This document shows positions 27,027 through 37,300 of a stretch of 64,000 nucleotides of DNA, one piece after another (position 1 is the first letter of the stretch; each line of letters begins with the position of its first letter). The stretch is from contig QHSP01000037.1 of NCBI GenBank assembly GCA_003220495.1, forward strand, positions 1-64,000, in the 5' to 3' direction. The translations under genes were made by a program, and so were the position numbers. The notes beneath the pieces were generated by a model. The model saw nothing but the letters and a program-made list of their open reading frames with translations. It was not told the DNA's origin and made no database searches. The stretch is from Candidatus Rokuibacteriota bacterium (GTDB taxonomy: Bacteria; Methylomirabilota; Methylomirabilia; Rokubacteriales; CSP1-6).

Positions 27027-28039
27027 GCGACCTCCTCCGATGTCACTCCAGAGTCACCGAGCCCGCAGACCGCGGCCAGCGCCCGCGCGACGAAGACCCG
27101 CGTGACCTTCTTGCGGTACGGGTGGCTGAAGTCGGTATTGTCGAGCGGCTTCGCGGGACCGGCCGCCAGGTCGGCAACGTGCGCGATCAGCTCGGGGCTC
27201 ACGCGCTGGCCGACCAGCGCCGCCGCGGCCTTCTCCGACGGACGGGGCTGGGAGGCGACCGCGCCGAGCACGATGCGAGCGTCGCGGACCACGTCGTCCT
27301 CCAGCCTGGCCGCCACCGCCACCCCGAGCACGGGGAAATCGAACGAGCCGCGCCGCCGCAGCTTGAGGTATGCCGAGCGCCAACCCTCGGCCGGAGGGAG
27401 CTGGAGGTCGGCGACGATCTCGTCAGGCCGCTTGGCGAGGTAGTCGATCCCGTCGTCCTGATAGAGGGCGGCCATCGGCACCGTGCGCTCGCCCTCCGCG
27501 CCGACGAGCCGGAGCTTCGCGCCGAGCGCCCAGAGCACAGGCGCGGTGTCTGACGAGGAGACGGCCCAGCACCGGGAGCTTCCGGGCGCCACCAGACAGA
27601 TGTCGCCGTCCTTCTTCATGCAGAAGCCGATGGCCTTACGCCATTCGTAGGACTGATTGTAATAGTTGCATCGGGTATCCACACAGACGTTGCCCCCGAT
27701 AGTACCCATGTTCCGGAGCTGAGGCGAGGAGACCAGTCCGGCGGCCGTCGCGAGCGCCGGGAAATCGCGCAGGATGTCGCGATGCGCCGCGACCGCCGAG
27801 AGCGTGGTGCCGGCGCCGATCGTGAAGCCGCCGGCCGCCGAGCCTCTGATGCCGCGCAGCTCGGGGATTCCGCGCAGCCCGACGAGCACCTTGGGCTCGA
27901 ACTGCCGCCGCTTCATGTTCGGGTAGAGGTCGGTCCCACCGGCGACCAGCATCGCCTCGCGTCCGTGCTCGGCCATGAGCCGCGCGGCGCCGTCGACGGT
28001 GGTCGGCGCCAGGTAGGTGAACGCGGGGAGCCTGATCAT
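27023..28039 (-). CDS. hcrB: 4-hydroxybenzoyl-CoA reductase beta subunit (FAD, extra Fe-S loop)
   Basis: 338 aa FAD-binding subunit of the xanthine dehydrogenase family: FAD loops AMLVAGGTDLYPNM and MGTIGGNVCVDTRC. After the second loop is a Cys-rich insertion (NYYNQSYEWRKAIGFCMKKD, then DIC and SRCWA), matching the extra [4Fe-4S] site that distinguishes hydroxybenzoyl-CoA reductase beta subunits from ordinary xanthine dehydrogenases. It passes low-potential electrons toward the molybdenum subunit. It begins ~168 bases after hcrA, across a tandem repeat, and overlaps the HTH-cupin gene. Confidence 0.88.
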   Translation of the reverse strand: MIRLPAFTYLAPTTVDGAARLMAEHGREAMLVAGGTDLYPNMKRRQFEPKVLVGLRGIPELRGIRGSAAGGFTIGAGTTLSAVAAHRDILRDFPALATAAGLVSSPQLRNMGTIGGNVCVDTRCNYYNQSYEWRKAIGFCMKKDGDICLVAPGSSRCWAVSSSDTAPVLWALGAKLRLVGAEGERTVPMAALYQDDGIDYLAKRPDEIVADLQLPPAEGWRSAYLKLRRRGSFDFPVLGVAVAARLEDDVVRDARIVLGAVASQPRPSEKAAAALVGQRVSPELIAHVADLAAGPAKPLDNTDFSHPYRKKVTRVFVARALAAVCGLGDSGVTSEEVA

Positions 28040-28126
28040 TGGAGCGGGGGCCTCGAGGCCGGCTTGGACCGAGGGTGGCCTGAGATAGGTGCGACCTGGC
28101 TCCGCACGCCCGATCTATTGCTGGCC

Positions 28127-28218
28127 ATGTCTATCGCTTGGCATGTCTATCGCTGGCCATGTCCATCGCATGCATGTCTATCGCTTGCGCGTCTATCGCT
28201 TGCGTGTCTATCGCTTGT
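28127..28218. repeat. Six-copy 15-16 base tandem repeat at the hcrA 3' end
   Basis: Degenerate direct repeats of ATGTCTATCGCTTGC run through the hcrA-hcrB gap: six copies of 15-16 bases. The last copy contains the final codons and stop of hcrA (Asp-Lys-Arg-stop), so the array appears to have grown out of the gene's end. On the coding strand each unit reads GCAAGCGATAGACAT-like, and most repeat the TAG stop. The rest of the gap (28040-28126) shows nothing else. Confidence 0.85.
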
Positions 28219-30661
28219 CATCTGAGGCGAACGGTCTGGAGACTACCGCCTCGGCCGGCTGGCCGAACGCGGACTCGACCACGAGCGGCTCCTTGAACGT
28301 GAACAGCGGTAGCCGCTCGGGCCCGACGCGCGCCGGCTTGCCGGCCCGCTTCAGATCGAGCGCCTTCAGAATCTTGTCGGGAGTGATCGGGACCTCGTCG
28401 ATGCGAATCCCCAGCGCGTGGTGGATGGCGTTCGCGATCGCCGGGATCACCGGCAGGAGCGGCCCCTGGCCCGCTTCCTTGGCGCCGAACGGCCCCTCGG
28501 GGTCGTCGGTCTCGACGAGGATCGTGTGGATGTCGGGCGTCTCGAGCGTGGTCGGACTCTTGTAGTCGAGCATCGATGGGTGCTTGTGCAGATTCTTTCT
28601 GAAGACCTGCTCCTCCATCAAGGCTTCGCCGATCCCCATGTACACCGAGCCCTCGACCTGGCCCTCGACCAGCAGCGGGTTCAGCGCGCGCCCGATGTCG
28701 TGACCGATCCACACGTTCTCGAGCTCGACGGTGCCGGTATCCTCGTCGACCGTCAGCTCGACGACGCACGCCGAATACGAGTAGCAGGGCGACGGGCCGA
28801 CGCCCCCGCCCTTGTACTTGCCCGCGCGCTTGGGCGGCGCGTACGAGCCGGGAAAGGCGAGGACGCCGTGCAGCGCCTCGCCGAGCTCGACGGCCCGCGC
28901 GAACGGTACCGCCTTGTCCCAGTCGTCGGGCACGCCGACCTTCCGCTCGCGCGCGACGAGCGCCGCCGGGCTGACCTCGAGCTTGCGCGCGACCGCTTTG
29001 AAGATGGCGTCGCGGAGCCGCTCGGCCGCCTGGATCGCCGCCATCCCGCACATGAGCGTCACTCGCGAGGAGTAGGAGCCGAGATCGACCGGCGTCAGGC
29101 TCGTGTCGGCCGGATGCACGTGGACGTCCTTCGGCTCGATGCCGAGCACCTCCGCGGTCAGATACGCGAGGATCGAATCGGATCCCTGGCCGATGTCGGT
29201 GGCGCCGCAGAGGACGGCAACACCACCGCTGCGATCGGCGCGCACGATCACGCCCGAGTGGGGCATGTCGTTCCAGTAGATCGCCGTGCCGGCGCCCGTG
29301 AGATACGCGGAGCACGCGATTCCCAGGCCGCGCTTCTTCGGAGAGCGGCGCGGCGCCTGCCTGGCAGACACGCCGAAACGCGCGCGCTTGTCCCGCCAGC
29401 CCGAGGCTTCGACGACCTTATCGATGCACTCGCCGAGCCCGATCGTCGTCACCGTCAGATGGTTCGCCGTCTTCGTGAACGGCTCGGCAACGATCCGGCG
29501 CCGCATGTCGGCTGGATCGAGCCCGAGTTGCTCGGCGGCCTTGTCGAGCTGACATTCGAGGGCGAAGCGGGGCTGGACCGTGCCGTGGCCACGCTTGGGT
29601 CCGCACGGCGGCTTGTTGGTGAAGATGCGCGCGCCCTCGAACTTGTACACCGGAATCTTGTAGGTGACCGGATTGATCACGCCGGTGTAGAAGGTGGAGG
29701 CCACGCCGTAGGAGCCGTACGCGCCGCCGTCGAGCCACGTGCGCAGGTGGCAGCCGGTGATGTCGCCCTCTCGCGTGAAGCCGGTCCGGATCCACATGAG
29801 GACCGGATGACGACCGCGGTGGGTATAGAAGACCTCTTCGCGCGTCAGCGCGATCTTCACCGGCCGTCCCGTCAGCTTCGAGAGCTGGCAGGCCACGATC
29901 TCGTGCGCGAAGGGATCGGTCTTGCCGCCGAAGCCGCCGCCGACCGGCGTTGCGATCACGCGGATGTGGGCGGCCGGCGTGTCGAGGACTTTCGCGAGCA
30001 CCCGGTGGACATAGTGCGGCGTCTGCGTCGAGGACCAGAGGGTCAGCTTGCCGTCGCGCGCCCAGTGGGCGACGGCGGCGTGCTGCTCCATCGGCAGATG
30101 GTTGTTGCCCTCGAAGAAGAAGACGTCCTCACGGACCAGGTCGGCGCCCTCCAGCGCCGCCTCGACGTCACCGAACTGGAGCGCGACGTTCTTGTGCACG
30201 TTGGGACCATCGCCGTACTCGTGGATCATGACCTCGGGGTGCGCGAGCGAGTCGAAGATCGACATGAGCGCGGGAAGCGGCTCGTAGTCGACCTCGATCA
30301 GCCGACACGCCTGCTCGGCCGTTTCCTCGTCGACGGCGGCCACGGCGGCGACGGGGTCGCCGACCATCCGGACCTTGTCGGCGCAGAGGGCTTCCTCGTC
30401 CTGCGACACGGGCAGGATCCCGAACTTCACACGCGGCAGGTCGTCGGCCGTGACGACCGCGACCACGCCGGGCAGCGCGCGGGCGCGCGAGGTGTCGATC
30501 GACCGGATGCGCGCGTGGGCGTGGGCGCTGCGCAGGAGCTTGGCGTACGCCATGCGCGGCAGGAAGAGATCGTCCGCGTACTTCGTCTCGCCCACCACCT
30601 TCGCCCACGCGTCGACCTTCGGGAGCGGCCGGCCGATGACCGCGAACTCGTTCTTGGTCAT
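28208..30661 (-). CDS. hcrA: 4-hydroxybenzoyl-CoA reductase alpha subunit (molybdopterin)
   Basis: 817 aa from the ATG at 30661, overlapping the hcrC stop (ATGA); the longer ORF-track start is inside hcrC. Xanthine-dehydrogenase-type molybdenum subunit: N-terminal hammerhead (GRPLPKVDAWAKVVGETKYA), ATPVGGGFGGKTDPFAHE, ATDIGQGSDSI, and the late active-site region GPFGAKEAGQGPLLPV with the conserved Glu. With HcrB and HcrC it removes the para-hydroxyl of 4-hydroxybenzoyl-CoA, giving benzoyl-CoA. The HcrB Fe-S loop and the neighbouring box genes favour this over a carbon monoxide or xanthine dehydrogenase. Confidence 0.87.
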   Translation of the reverse strand: MTKNEFAVIGRPLPKVDAWAKVVGETKYADDLFLPRMAYAKLLRSAHAHARIRSIDTSRARALPGVVAVVTADDLPRVKFGILPVSQDEEALCADKVRMVGDPVAAVAAVDEETAEQACRLIEVDYEPLPALMSIFDSLAHPEVMIHEYGDGPNVHKNVALQFGDVEAALEGADLVREDVFFFEGNNHLPMEQHAAVAHWARDGKLTLWSSTQTPHYVHRVLAKVLDTPAAHIRVIATPVGGGFGGKTDPFAHEIVACQLSKLTGRPVKIALTREEVFYTHRGRHPVLMWIRTGFTREGDITGCHLRTWLDGGAYGSYGVASTFYTGVINPVTYKIPVYKFEGARIFTNKPPCGPKRGHGTVQPRFALECQLDKAAEQLGLDPADMRRRIVAEPFTKTANHLTVTTIGLGECIDKVVEASGWRDKRARFGVSARQAPRRSPKKRGLGIACSAYLTGAGTAIYWNDMPHSGVIVRADRSGGVAVLCGATDIGQGSDSILAYLTAEVLGIEPKDVHVHPADTSLTPVDLGSYSSRVTLMCGMAAIQAAERLRDAIFKAVARKLEVSPAALVARERKVGVPDDWDKAVPFARAVELGEALHGVLAFPGSYAPPKRAGKYKGGGVGPSPCYSYSACVVELTVDEDTGTVELENVWIGHDIGRALNPLLVEGQVEGSVYMGIGEALMEEQVFRKNLHKHPSMLDYKSPTTLETPDIHTILVETDDPEGPFGAKEAGQGPLLPVIPAIANAIHHALGIRIDEVPITPDKILKALDLKRAGKPARVGPERLPLFTFKEPLVVESAFGQPAEAVVSRPFASDDKR

Positions 30662-31143
30662 GTACGGGCCTCCTGACGTCCCATTCGCAGGGCCGCGAGC
30701 TCCACGGCGTCGAGGATCTTCGTGTAGCCGGTGCAGCGGCAGAGGTTCCCGGCGAGCGCCTCCTTGACGTCCTTCCGAGTCGGGCTCGGCCGCCGGGCAA
30801 GGAGCGCCGTCGCGGTGAGCAGAATGCCAGGCGTGCAGTATCCGCACTGGGCCGCGCCGAGCTCGGCAAAGGCTTGCTGGAGCGGATGCAACTGTCCGCC
30901 TTCGGCCATTCCCTCGACCGTCGTGATCCGACGCCCCGCGGTCTCGATGGGAAGGGCCAGACACGACAGCACGGGCTCGCCGTCGACCAGCACGGTGCAG
31001 GTGCCGCACTCGCCAAGCTCGCACCCGTGCTTGGTCCCGGTGAGCTCGAGGTCCTCGCGGAGCACCTCGAGCAGCGTCTTGTGCACCGGCACGAGCGCTT
31101 CGCGGAACTCGCCGTTGACGTTCAGGGCCACGCGCACCTTCAT
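30658..31143 (-). CDS. hcrC: 4-hydroxybenzoyl-CoA reductase gamma subunit (2x[2Fe-2S])
   Basis: 161 aa from the ATG at 31143, chosen because GGTGGAG precedes it; the ORF-track GTG overlaps that site. Plant-type ferredoxin cluster CELGECGTCTVLVDGEPVLSC and the second [2Fe-2S] helical domain CGYCTPGILL with NLCRCTGY. It relays electrons between an external ferredoxin-like donor and the molybdenum subunit. First gene of the hcr-box array, behind a strong promoter. Confidence 0.9.
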   Translation of the reverse strand: MKVRVALNVNGEFREALVPVHKTLLEVLREDLELTGTKHGCELGECGTCTVLVDGEPVLSCLALPIETAGRRITTVEGMAEGGQLHPLQQAFAELGAAQCGYCTPGILLTATALLARRPSPTRKDVKEALAGNLCRCTGYTKILDAVELAALRMGRQEART

Positions 31144-31194
31144 CGGAAGCTCCACCGGCCTGACCTGGATTTACTGGGGCTTAAGAACACTTTA

Positions 31195-31224
31195 AAAATA
31201 CTGAATCTGCGGAATCCCTGTCAA
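31195..31224 (-). promoter_or_regulatory. Sigma-70-type promoter of the hcr-box array
   Basis: Reading the minus strand upstream of hcrC: a perfect -35 TTGACA (31219-31224), an 18-base spacer and -10 TATTTT (31195-31200), inside an AT-rich patch unusual for this genome. It leaves a ~45-base leader before the hcrC ribosome site. Confidence 0.65.
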
Positions 31225-31234
31225 GCGCGAAACC

Positions 31235-31264
31235 TTGGGCCACGAAACCGCGGGCGGCTAAGAT
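31235..31264 (+). promoter_or_regulatory. Possible leaderless promoter of the alpha/beta hydrolase
   Basis: TTGGGC, an 18-base spacer and TAAGAT, ending six bases before the GTG start, with no Shine-Dalgarno between. Transcription would begin at or next to the start codon. It lies back to back with the hcr promoter. Confidence 0.4.
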
Positions 31265-31270
31265 ACCCCC

Positions 31271-32098
31271 GTGCCATTCGCCAGGACCGACGACCGGGTG
31301 CGGCTCTACTACGAGGAGCACGGCCGCGGCGGCACCCCCCTGGTGCTCGCCTACGGTATCGGCGGCAACGCCGACATGTGGGACGTGAATCGGGACGCGC
31401 TCTCGGCCCACCACCGGCTCGTCCTCTGGGAACCGCGCGGCCACGCCCGGTCCGACAGCCCCGAGGACCCGGCCAAGTACTCGTTCCAGCGCTGGGCGCT
31501 CGATCTCAAGGCGGTGCTCGACCACCTGAGGATCCGGAAGGCGCACGTGGGCGGCCTCTCGCTCGGCGGGGGGATCGCGACTCGCTTCGCCCTCGGATTC
31601 CCGGCGCGCGTCCGGTCGCTGGTCGTGACGAACTCGTCCTCGGCCGCCGGGCTGCCGCTCTCGGTCGAGAACCTCGTCATGCGCGCGCGCTCGATCGAGA
31701 TCACCTTGACGAAGGGCATGGACGCCATGGCCGAGTTCGCGATGGCGGCCAATCCGAACGTGTCCGAGCGGCTCTTGATCGAGCCGTCCGCCAAGGCGGA
31801 GTTCTACGACGAGTACCGTCGGCTCTCACCCATCGGCTATGCGAACTCCCTTCGCGCCCTGCTCGCGATGGACCACATCACCGACCAGCTGCCGCGCCTG
31901 CGCGTGCCGGTGCTGCTCATCGGCGGCGACCGCGACCCCTCCCTCGCGTCGATGAAGGTGATGCACCACAAAATCCGTGGCTCGAAGCTGGTGATGCTTT
32001 CGCCGGCGAGCCACTTCGGCAACCGCGACCAGCCCGAGGCCTGGAACCGGACCGTGCTCGACTTCCTGGCCCGCTGCGATCGGCGGACAAGGGGGTAG
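31271..32098 (+). CDS. Alpha/beta fold hydrolase
   Basis: 275 aa from GTG 31271. Nucleophile elbow GGLSLGGGIATRF (Ser), acidic strand LLIGGDRDPS and catalytic His in SPASHFGNRDQPEAW give a complete triad. The N-terminus YYEEHGRGGTPLVLAYGIGG is typical of the epoxide hydrolase/3-oxoadipate enol-lactonase-like group. Being divergent from hcrC and next to aromatic genes, it might act on a ring-cleavage product (inference). It ends six bases before the NtrC-type regulator. Confidence 0.88.
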   Translation: MPFARTDDRVRLYYEEHGRGGTPLVLAYGIGGNADMWDVNRDALSAHHRLVLWEPRGHARSDSPEDPAKYSFQRWALDLKAVLDHLRIRKAHVGGLSLGGGIATRFALGFPARVRSLVVTNSSSAAGLPLSVENLVMRARSIEITLTKGMDAMAEFAMAANPNVSERLLIEPSAKAEFYDEYRRLSPIGYANSLRALLAMDHITDQLPRLRVPVLLIGGDRDPSLASMKVMHHKIRGSKLVMLSPASHFGNRDQPEAWNRTVLDFLARCDRRTRG

Positions 32099-32104
32099 TC
32101 GCCG

Positions 32105-33454
<1,350 letters not shown>

Positions 33455-33553
33455 CGCCCCCGTCAACCCGGGACCGTCAAATCTGTCAAGGCGCGGCGGA
33501 GTGCCCGCGACCGCGCTCGGGCAACTTCTCGATTTCAAAGCCACGATGGTCCC

Positions 33554-33569
33554 TGGCACTGAACCTGCT
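33554..33569 (+). promoter_or_regulatory. Candidate sigma-54 promoter (-24/-12)
   Basis: TGGCACTGAACCTGCT matches the -24 GG and -12 GC spacing exactly, just after a sigma-54 activator gene. However, transcription would start only ~3 bases before the next ATG, removing its ribosome site, so chance is quite possible. Confidence 0.3.
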
Positions 33570-33582
33570 CTCTACGAGGATC

Positions 33583-34020
33583 ATGGATTTCCGGGAGTCC
33601 GCGAGCCGGCGCTGGATCCTGGTCGCGGACGGCGATGAGGCCTCGGCGCGGTTCGTGGCCAGCTTTCTCCTTCAGGCGCGCCTGCGCGCCTATCCAACGG
33701 CGCGCGGGCTCGAGGCCATGCAGCTCGTCGGGCGGTTTCGCCTCGGTCTCGCGGTGGTCGACGTGCATCTGCTCGACATGCCGGGTTGCGACCTCGTCAG
33801 GAAGCTGCGCTCGATCGAGCCGGCGCTCCCTGTCGTCATGACGACAGGCGACTACAGTCCCGCGACCGAGGTCCAGGCACGCCAGCTCGGAATCATCCAG
33901 TACATCCACAAGCCGATCGATCTGCAGCGGCTTGATCGAGTCGTCTCTCGGATTTTCAGCCCCGACGGGGAGACGGCCCCGCGGATCACCGTCGCCTCCG
34001 ACGGGAACGCGCAGACGTGA
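33583..34020 (+). CDS. Stand-alone receiver-domain protein
   Basis: 145 aa from the ATG at 33583 (GAGG a few bases upstream). Receiver fold only: WILVADGDEASARF supplies the acidic patch, AVVDVHLLDMPGCD the phosphoacceptor Asp and IQYIHKPIDL the Lys. No output domain, so it may act as a phosphate relay or sink between the large hybrid kinase and the NtrC-type regulator. Its stop overlaps the next GTG. Confidence 0.85.
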   Translation: MDFRESASRRWILVADGDEASARFVASFLLQARLRAYPTARGLEAMQLVGRFRLGLAVVDVHLLDMPGCDLVRKLRSIEPALPVVMTTGDYSPATEVQARQLGIIQYIHKPIDLQRLDRVVSRIFSPDGETAPRITVASDGNAQT

Positions 34021-34352
34021 CGCGCTCGGGACAATACGCCTGCGTCCTCGGCGGGCTGCTGATCTGTCTGGCGCTGACGATCGGCTTCGTCGGGTCGCCC
34101 CCGCCCGTCCCGAAGCCCTCCCCGGCCGGTGGTGACGACATCCCGTTCCCCACATGGGACGTTCCGACGTGGGACGCGAAGAGCTCGAGCGCGCGCCCGC
34201 GCGTGCCCGCGACGATCGTTCCCGAGGGGATGGCCGTGCTGCTCCTGACCGTCGTCTGGACGGCGGGTTGCGCGCTCCTGTCCGGGCGGCTCGGGCAAGA
34301 CTCCCTGCGACGGGTCCTTGCGGCCCTGAGCCGCCGGCGGAGCTTCGGGTAG
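34017..34352 (+). CDS. Small protein with two membrane segments
   Basis: 111 aa from a GTG overlapping the previous stop (GTGA). Two hydrophobic segments (CVLGGLLICLALTIGFVG at ~9-26 and GMAVLLLTVVWTAGCALLSG at ~71-90) flank a Pro/Ser/Trp-containing loop of ~45 residues, and the tail is basic. Family not recognised. Lodged between a receiver and a soluble kinase with 1-4 base overlaps, it may tether or inform the signalling complex (inference). Confidence 0.7.
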   Translation: MTRSGQYACVLGGLLICLALTIGFVGSPPPVPKPSPAGGDDIPFPTWDVPTWDAKSSSARPRVPATIVPEGMAVLLLTVVWTAGCALLSGRLGQDSLRRVLAALSRRRSFG

Positions 34353-37300
34353 TGGACCGCTCGGGCCGCGAGCGGAGATCGCAGGGCAGCGCCGGCGTCG
34401 ACGCCTCCGAGGCGCTGGCGGGCAAGCTGCGCACGCTGATCCAGCTCATCGAGCTCATCTCCTCTTCGCTCGATACCGACGAGATCCTCCGCCAGATCGC
34501 GGCCGCGGCGGTCCGGCTCACCGACGCGCGCTGCGTGTCGCTCTGGGTCGCCGACGAGGCCAGCCGCACGGTCGAGCTGCGCGCATGCTCCGACGCGGCG
34601 ATCGGCGCGGGGCACCCCAGCCCTCGCCTCGGCTACGGTCAGGGCGTCGCCGGATGGGTGACGCTCCACGACGAGCCCATCAAGGCCGACGACCTCAGCC
34701 GAACGCCCATGATCGCGCGCGAGTGGTATGCCGCTCACGGCCTCCGGAACCTGTACGCCCTGCCGATCGTCTACCAGGACTCCGTGGTCGGTGTCCTCGT
34801 GCTCATGGGCGAGCAGCCCTTCGACCTCGAGAGCGAGGAGTACGAGATCCTCGAAGCCTTGATCGCGGAGGCGGGGGCGGCGATTCGCAACTCCCGCCTC
34901 CTGGCGGAGAGTGAGCGGCGCCGCCGCACGGCCGAGGCCCTGGCGGAGCTGAGCCGCCTGAGCAGCGAAACGCTCGACCTCGGGACCGTCGCGCGGCGCG
35001 TGGTGGAAAGCGTCCGGACCCTGCTGGGCGCTCGAGAGTCCGCGCTCTACCGGCTCGTTCCCGAGACCGGCGATCTGGCGGCGCTCGCGCTCATGGGCGA
35101 GCGGGAGCAGGCGCTGGGGCCCGGAGCGATCTTCCCGCGCGGCACCGGCGTCATCGGTCTCGCCGCGCGCGAGCGCCGCCCCATCGCCACGTCGAACTTC
35201 GCCGACGACCCGCGCATTCAGCACGACCCGACGATCCTCGAGCGCCTGGAAGGCGCGTCGTATCGGGCCGTCCTCGCCCTGCCGCTCCTTCTCAAGGACC
35301 GTGTCATCGGCGCGCTCGCGGTCTGCGACAACGCGGGCCGCGTCTTCCTCGAGAGCGAGATTCGTCTGGCCCAGGCGTTCGCGGATCACGCGGCGCTGGT
35401 GCTGGAGAGCGTCCAGCTGTTCGACGACGCGACCAGGCGACGCCACGAGGTCGACGTGCTCGCCGAGGTCGTCGGGCAGATCAACAGCTCGCTCGACCTC
35501 GCGGGGATCCTCGCGCGAATCGCCACCGGCGCCTGTGAGCTGACCGGCGCCGACGGCGCCCAGATCGCTCTCCGAGAGCCCGGCACCGACGGCGTGCGGG
35601 TGATCCACCGACGCGGCGCGCGCAGCGCGGCGGACGACGCGCTCATCGGCCTCGTGATCCAGCCCGGAAAGGGCGCGGGCGGCCTCGTCCTGACGACCGG
35701 ACAGCCGTTCAGGACGAGGAACTACGCCGAGGATCCCCGGATCACCCGAGAGTACGCCGACCGGGTCGCGGCCGCGGGTGTCGTCGCGCAGATCGTCATG
35801 CCCATCCAGGACGGCGAGCTCAAGGGGCTGCTGTACGTCTTCAATCGCACCGCGCGCGCTTTCACCGACCGGGACGAGGCGGCCCTCAGCCGCCTGGCCA
35901 ACCACGCGGCCGTCGCGATCGGGAACGCGCACCTGCTCGGCGAGATGGAGCGACGCCGGCGCGAGGCCGAGATCCTCGCCGAAGTGGGCCGGTTGGTCTC
36001 GCAATCCCTCGAGCCGGACGAAGTCGGACAGCGCATCGTCGAGAGCGTCGGCCCTCTTCTCGGCTCTGCCATGGCCACCCTCTACCGGATCAGCCTCGAG
36101 ACCGGCGACTTCGTGCTGCTGGCGAGCGCGGGCGTCGGTGTCGACTGGAATCACACGCTCCCGCGCGGCACCGCGGCGGTCGGCCTCGCGGTACGCGAGG
36201 GTCGGCCGGTGTCGACGCCGGACGCCCTCGCCGACCCGCGCATCACCCTCGCCCCCGAGACCCGCGCGGCGCTGGAGACCTTCGAGCATCGCGCGATCCT
36301 CGCGCTGCCGCTCGTCGCGGGAGAACGCGTCTTCGGCGCTCTCGCGGCGCTCGGGCGCACGGGTCGTGTCTTCACCCAGGATGAGATCCGACTCGCGCAG
36401 ACGTTCGTGGACCAGGCCGCAATCGCGCTCGACAACGCGCGGCTTCACTCCGAGACGACACGCCGGAAGTGGGAGGCCGAGGTCCTGGCGGGCATCGGCC
36501 GGCTGGTCACCGAGTCGCTCGACGCCGACGAGGTCGCGGGCCGGATCGCCGACAGCCTGCGCGCGCTCCTCGGTGGCCTCTCCTCGGTGCTGGTCCGGGT
36601 CGAGCCGGTCAGCGGCGCGCTCATCGGTCGCCACATGGGGGCCGACGGCTCGGTCTACGACATCGTCTTCCCTGCGGGCACCGGCGCGATGGGCCGCGCC
36701 GTCAGCACCCGCCGCCCGGTCGCCACGACGAACGTTCTCACCGATCCGCGGATCGCGCTGACTCCCGAGCTCCGCGAGTCGCTCCAGTCGCGGCCGCACC
36801 GGGCGGCGCTCGCGCTGCCGATGATCGTCGACGACCGGGTCGTCGGCGCCATCGCCGTCGGCGACCACGAAGGCCGCACCTACGACAGCGACGAGGTGCG
36901 CCTGGCGCAGGCGTTCGTGGACCAAGCGGCCATGGCGCTCGAGAAGGCGCGCCTCTTCGAGGACTCGGAGTGGCGGCGGCGCGAGGCCGAGATCTTCGCA
37001 GAGCTCGCGAGCCAGATCACCGCCTCGCTCGACCTCGACACGATCTTGAGAAACGTGTGCGAGGCGGCGCGCGAGCTCTGCCGGGCGGACCTCGGCGTCA
37101 TCGCCACGCGCGATTCCGCGACCCAGGCCATGCTGCTCCGCCAATGGCCCGGCGCGCCCGCGGTTCCGGTCGGGAAGATCACGCCGGGGGAAGGGCTGGC
37201 CGGCCAGGTGCTGCTGACCGGCCGTCCGATCCGGACGGAAGACTACCTGCACGATCCGCGCTTCAGGAACGATCCTCAGCCGCTGACGCAGGTGGAAAGT

